This document shows, piece by piece, positions 24,518 to 24,774 of a DNA stretch of 24,774 nt. The DNA comes from an uncultured Campylobacter sp. (GTDB lineage Bacteria > Campylobacterota > Campylobacteria > Campylobacterales > Campylobacteraceae), in assembly GCF_938030685.1 (NCBI RefSeq), contig NZ_CALHHX010000034.1:1-24774 (forward strand). The letters are read 5' to 3'. Each line of letters begins with the position of its first letter. The stretch's first letter is position 1. The position numbers and the translations under genes were made by a program. The notes beneath the pieces were generated by a model. That model did not search any database, was not told the origin of the DNA, and saw only the letters and a program-made list of their open reading frames with translations.

Positions 24518-24591
24518 TGGAGGCGACACCCGGATTCGAACCGGGGATCAAAGCTTTGCAGGCTCATGCCTTACCACTTGGCTATGTCGCC
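24518..24591 (-). tRNA. tRNA-Cys(GCA)
   Basis: 74 nt with encoded CCA. The acceptor is GGCGACA/TGTCGCC with discriminator U, the cysteine identity base. The anticodon loop CTGCAAA gives anticodon GCA. The T arm has GGTTCGAATCC. Confidence 0.93.
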
Positions 24592-24607
24592 ACGCCGGCT
24601 TATTAGG

Positions 24608-24694
24608 TGGTGCCCGGAGCCGGACTTGAACCGGCACGGAAAAAATTCCGAGGGATTTTAAGTCCCTTGCGTCTACCGATTCCGCCATCCGGGC
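24608..24694 (-). tRNA. tRNA-Leu(TAA)
   Basis: 87 nt with encoded CCA. The acceptor is GCCCGGA/TCCGGGC with discriminator A. The anticodon stem-loop GGGACTTAAAATCCC gives anticodon TAA. The class-II variable arm (CGGAATTTTTTCCG) fits leucine. Confidence 0.95.
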
Positions 24695-24722
24695 ACGTTT
24701 AATACAAAAACAGAATGTAAAA

Positions 24723-24774
24723 TGGAGCGGGAAACGAGAGTCGAACTCGCGACATCAACCATGGCAAGGTTGCG
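24723..24774 (-). tRNA. tRNA-Gly(GCC), 3' part only
   Basis: The window ends inside this gene. The visible 52 nt on the minus strand contain the anticodon arm CAACCTTGCCATGGTTG (anticodon GCC), the T arm GAGTTCGACTC and the acceptor TTCCCGC with U discriminator and CCA. The 5' third lies beyond the edge. Confidence 0.92.

Noticed and set aside
1..24774. CRISPR arrays, insertion sequences, prophage genes
   Set aside because: No spaced identical repeats, transposase, integrase or phage proteins were seen. The 20-bp array has no spacers.

Overview
The window looks like chromosomal DNA of a Campylobacter of the oral, higher-GC kind (gracilis/rectus/showae-like). The evidence is a CmeABC-type efflux operon behind a CmeR-like operator, Campylobacter-style AAAGGAG ribosome sites and TATAAT boxes, a 9-base poly-G tract of the kind these bacteria use for phase variation, and a saturating density of AAATTT words. 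The genus call is firm from gene content; the species is a guess.

Left part (1-6163), mostly accessory and partly decayed. It holds the first codons of a Rossmann-fold protein, an SDR dehydrogenase split by one frameshift, a flavin reductase with three lesions, and an intact pair made of a small lipoprotein and a secreted tannase/feruloyl-esterase-family hydrolase. Then come a 3' fragment of a YagU-like membrane protein, an intact MFS exporter, and about 570 bp without a recognisable gene.

Middle (6164-13719). thiD is divergent from an RND efflux operon (adaptor, pump, outer-membrane channel; the genes overlap by 1 and 14 nt). ThiD carries a low-complexity insert of roughly 94 residues rich in AAATTT. 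The efflux promoter carries a near copy of the C. jejuni CmeR operator, but no TetR regulator lies next to it. After the operon come interleaved inverted repeats, a terminator, four 20-bp tandem repeats and tRNA-Ser(GGA).

Accessory tract (13946-17375). An intact DyP-type peroxidase is followed by two hypothetical genes, a TPR-like remnant with a frameshift and two amber codons, another possible remnant, and a frameshifted multi-pass membrane protein.

Right part (17666-24774). A TonB-dependent receptor and a PqqL-like M16 zinc protease lie on the minus strand. This pairing resembles the FusA/FusC and YddB/PqqL protein-uptake systems, in which a whole iron protein is imported and cut in the periplasm. 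The receptor has a putative Fur box over its -10 and a G9 tract just before its signal-peptide core; G8 or G10 would truncate the protein within a few to about 22 codons. A receptor that can switch on and off within a putative protein-piracy locus is the most interesting hypothesis here. The window closes with a tRNA cluster (Gly, Leu, Cys, Ser-UGA on the minus strand) that encloses a 51-residue entericidin-like lipoprotein.

At least five reading frames in the accessory parts are broken while the large conserved genes are intact. Real gene decay is the simplest reading, but single-base assembly errors cannot be excluded from sequence alone.
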